This document shows positions 62,743 through 64,000 of a DNA stretch of 64,000 nucleotides, piece by piece. Below the pieces are notes generated by a model that did no database searches, had not been told where the DNA came from, and worked only from the letters and a program-made list of their open reading frames with translations. Source of the stretch: Nostoc sp. 106C (GTDB lineage Bacteria; Cyanobacteriota; Cyanobacteriia; Cyanobacteriales; Nostocaceae); contig NZ_MTAW01000048.1 of assembly GCF_002154725.1 (NCBI RefSeq), positions 1 through 64,000 of the forward strand, given 5' to 3'. The translations under genes were made by a program, and so were the position numbers. Each line of letters starts with the position of its first letter. The stretch's first letter is position 1.

Positions 62743-63684
62743 TTGAACCAAGCGACGCTACACCAGTTGAAGGTGTTCGAGGCGGCAGCACGGCACGGGA
62801 GCTTTACTCGTGCAGCTGAGGAATTGTTTCTCACCCAACCCACCGTTTCCATGCAGATTAAGCAATTAACAAAATCGGTCGGTTTGCCTTTATTTGAGCA
62901 GGTGGGTAAGCGCCTCTATTTGACAGAGGCTGGACGGGAACTATTTGCTACTTGTCGGCAAATTTTTGAAACTATAGCCCAATTTGAAATGAAAGTAGCA
63001 GATTTAAAAGGGCTAAAACAAGGTCAATTAAAATTAGCAGCAATTACAACCGCAAAATATTTTGTACCGCGTTTGTTGGGGCCATTTTGCCAGCTTTATC
63101 CAGGAATAGATATCTCACTGCAAGTCACAAACCATGAACGAATTTTAGAGAGAATGGTTAATAATCTGGACGACTTGTATATTATGAGCCAAGTACCAGA
63201 AAATATTGATGTGACTTGCCAGCCATTTTTAGATAATCCCTTGGTTGTCTTTGCTCCTCATAATCATCCACTGGCGAAAGAGAAAAATATCCCCATCCAA
63301 CGTCTTGCCCAAGAACCTTTTATCATGCGGGAACCAGGTTCAGGAACACGCCGCGCTGTTCAAAGCCTGTTCGACGAACATGAAATCACAGTGAACGTGA
63401 AGCTGGAATTGGGAAGTAATGAGGCAATTAAACAAGCGATCGCAGGTGGCTTAGGAATCTCTGTTTTATCTCGTCATACCTTAATTGTCGAATCGTCTGA
63501 GTTCTGTATTCTGGATGTACAGCATTTTCCGATTAAGCGAACTTGGTATATGGTCTACCCTTCTGGTAAGCAGCTATCGATTGTCGCTCGTACCTATTAT
63601 GATTACCTGATCAATGCGGCAAAGAATTTCATTGAGCAAAATACTTCTTTTTCCTGGGGTACATTTGAGAAAAGTCAAGTATGA
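62743..63684 (+). CDS. LysR-type regulator, CcmR/NdhR/CmpR type
   Basis: 313 aa, starting with TTG at 62743, eight bases after ggag. N-terminal winged helix-turn-helix (ATLHQLKVFEAAARHGSFTR, FLTQPTVSMQIKQLTKSVG), C-terminal LysR substrate-binding domain (KYFVPRLLGPFCQLYPGIDI, FIMREPGSGTRRAVQSLF, GLGISVLSRHTL). Closest to the regulators of inorganic-carbon genes: NdhR/CcmR represses ndhF3-ndhD3-cupA using 2-oxoglutarate and 2-phosphoglycolate, and CmpR activates cmp. Here it follows the ccm operon and stands near the ndhF3 cluster, favouring a role in controlling these genes. The exact orthologue is undecided. Confidence 0.88.
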   Translation: MNQATLHQLKVFEAAARHGSFTRAAEELFLTQPTVSMQIKQLTKSVGLPLFEQVGKRLYLTEAGRELFATCRQIFETIAQFEMKVADLKGLKQGQLKLAAITTAKYFVPRLLGPFCQLYPGIDISLQVTNHERILERMVNNLDDLYIMSQVPENIDVTCQPFLDNPLVVFAPHNHPLAKEKNIPIQRLAQEPFIMREPGSGTRRAVQSLFDEHEITVNVKLELGSNEAIKQAIAGGLGISVLSRHTLIVESSEFCILDVQHFPIKRTWYMVYPSGKQLSIVARTYYDYLINAAKNFIEQNTSFSWGTFEKSQV

Positions 63685-63862
63685 ATCAGGGGCTAAGGGC
63701 TAGGGAAAGACAGATTTTTATCAGCTTTTATTGACGTACTCTACTTTTCTTCTGTCAAAGACGCTGCACTGTAAGCGAATCTATGCCCAAAAGCTTGACG
63801 GTTAGACTTGCAAGCATTAACAATTAACCAGCAGAACCATTTAAAATGGGGGAAAACTGGCA

Positions 63863-64000
63863 GTGGTTAACCCGGAAATACCATTTTTACGCAAGACAGT
63901 ACAAAGCCAGATTGTAGCCGTGACGGTATACAGTGATAAAGCCCTAGTCACAAGACGGGGTATAGTTTCCTTAACGGGACAGGAACAGGAATTAGTCATT
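63863..64000 (+). CDS. MuiA-family protein, 5' part only (runs off the window)
   Basis: 46 codons from a GTG at 63863, with ggggg 10 bases upstream, open to the window edge. The translation reads MVNPEIPFLRKTVQSQI, VAVTVYSDKALVTRRG and SLTGQEQELVI, matching the N-terminus of mucoidy inhibitor MuiA / DUF4139 proteins. These are large (about 500-600 aa) beta-rich, coiled-coil proteins of unknown role. It is a separate transcription unit 178 bp after the LysR gene. Confidence 0.7.
   Translation, partial: MVNPEIPFLRKTVQSQIVAVTVYSDKALVTRRGIVSLTGQEQELVI

Overview
The window is chromosomal DNA from a filamentous, probably heterocyst-forming cyanobacterium (Nostocales grade: Nostoc, Calothrix or Tolypothrix relatives). 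Evidence: frequent HIP1 octamers (GCGATCGC), heptad short tandem repeats of the tgacaaa / agtgctg type, ferredoxin-dependent nitrate and nitrite reductases, a beta-carboxysome operon, NdhM and low-CO2 NDH-1 subunits, and many CHAT, STAND and Hanks-kinase signalling proteins. No rRNA, tRNA or CRISPR array was recognised.

Layout. 0-3.1 kb: a two-gene conflict-type unit, a small EACC1-like protein followed by a CHAT-STAND-TPR protein. 3.4-8.8 kb: YdcF-like membrane protein, CtpA-type protease, family-2 glycosyltransferase, a NarL-type response regulator resembling Rre1/Ycf29, and a small conserved cyanobacterial protein. 8.8-10.4 kb: long non-coding stretch with hairpin repeats, then ndhM. 11.9-18.4 kb: phospho-signalling neighbourhood (zinc-ribbon PP2C phosphatase, CHAT-FHA protein, acidic unknown protein, convergent FHA-PrsW intramembrane protease). 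19.3-32.3 kb: complete nitrate assimilation cluster on the minus strand, nirA-nrtA-nrtB-nrtC-nrtD, then nrtP-narB-psiE-like-narM, with a Rieske protein divergent from nirA. Both transcription units starting at nirA and nrtP have textbook NtcA class II promoters (GTA-N8-TAC, 22 bases, TAN3T), and nirA also has an NtcB-type TGCA-N5-TGCA site. The genome therefore carries both an ABC and an MFS nitrate transporter in one cluster.

32.8-51.5 kb is an accessory region. An IS4-family element with a 9-bp target duplication has split a conserved small gene; two short elements with inverted ends (419 bp and 225 bp) follow; then an HNH nuclease pair, a subtilase carrying a decayed N-terminal copy of its own catalytic half, a HpnP-like B12 radical SAM protein, trpS, a MetF-like protein, an orphan HigA-like antitoxin with a fragmentary second copy, two Uma2-type nucleases, two Hanks kinases with a His-substituted catalytic loop, and two tandem P-loop ATPases. 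51.5-64 kb is inorganic-carbon acquisition: ndhF3-ndhD3-cupA (minus) head to head with ccmK-ccmK-ccmL-ccmM-ccmN-ccmO (plus), followed by a CcmR/CmpR-type LysR regulator and the start of a MuiA-family gene.

How it fits together: nitrate enters by NrtABCD or NrtP, is reduced by NarB (supported by NarM) and NirA, all under NtcA. CO2 is hydrated by the NDH-1MS complex (NdhD3/NdhF3/CupA) and fixed in carboxysomes built from the Ccm proteins, with the LysR protein the likely regulator. Dispersed repeats are numerous and in two places (the CHAT-STAND gene and narB) appear to be inserted in frame inside coding sequence.
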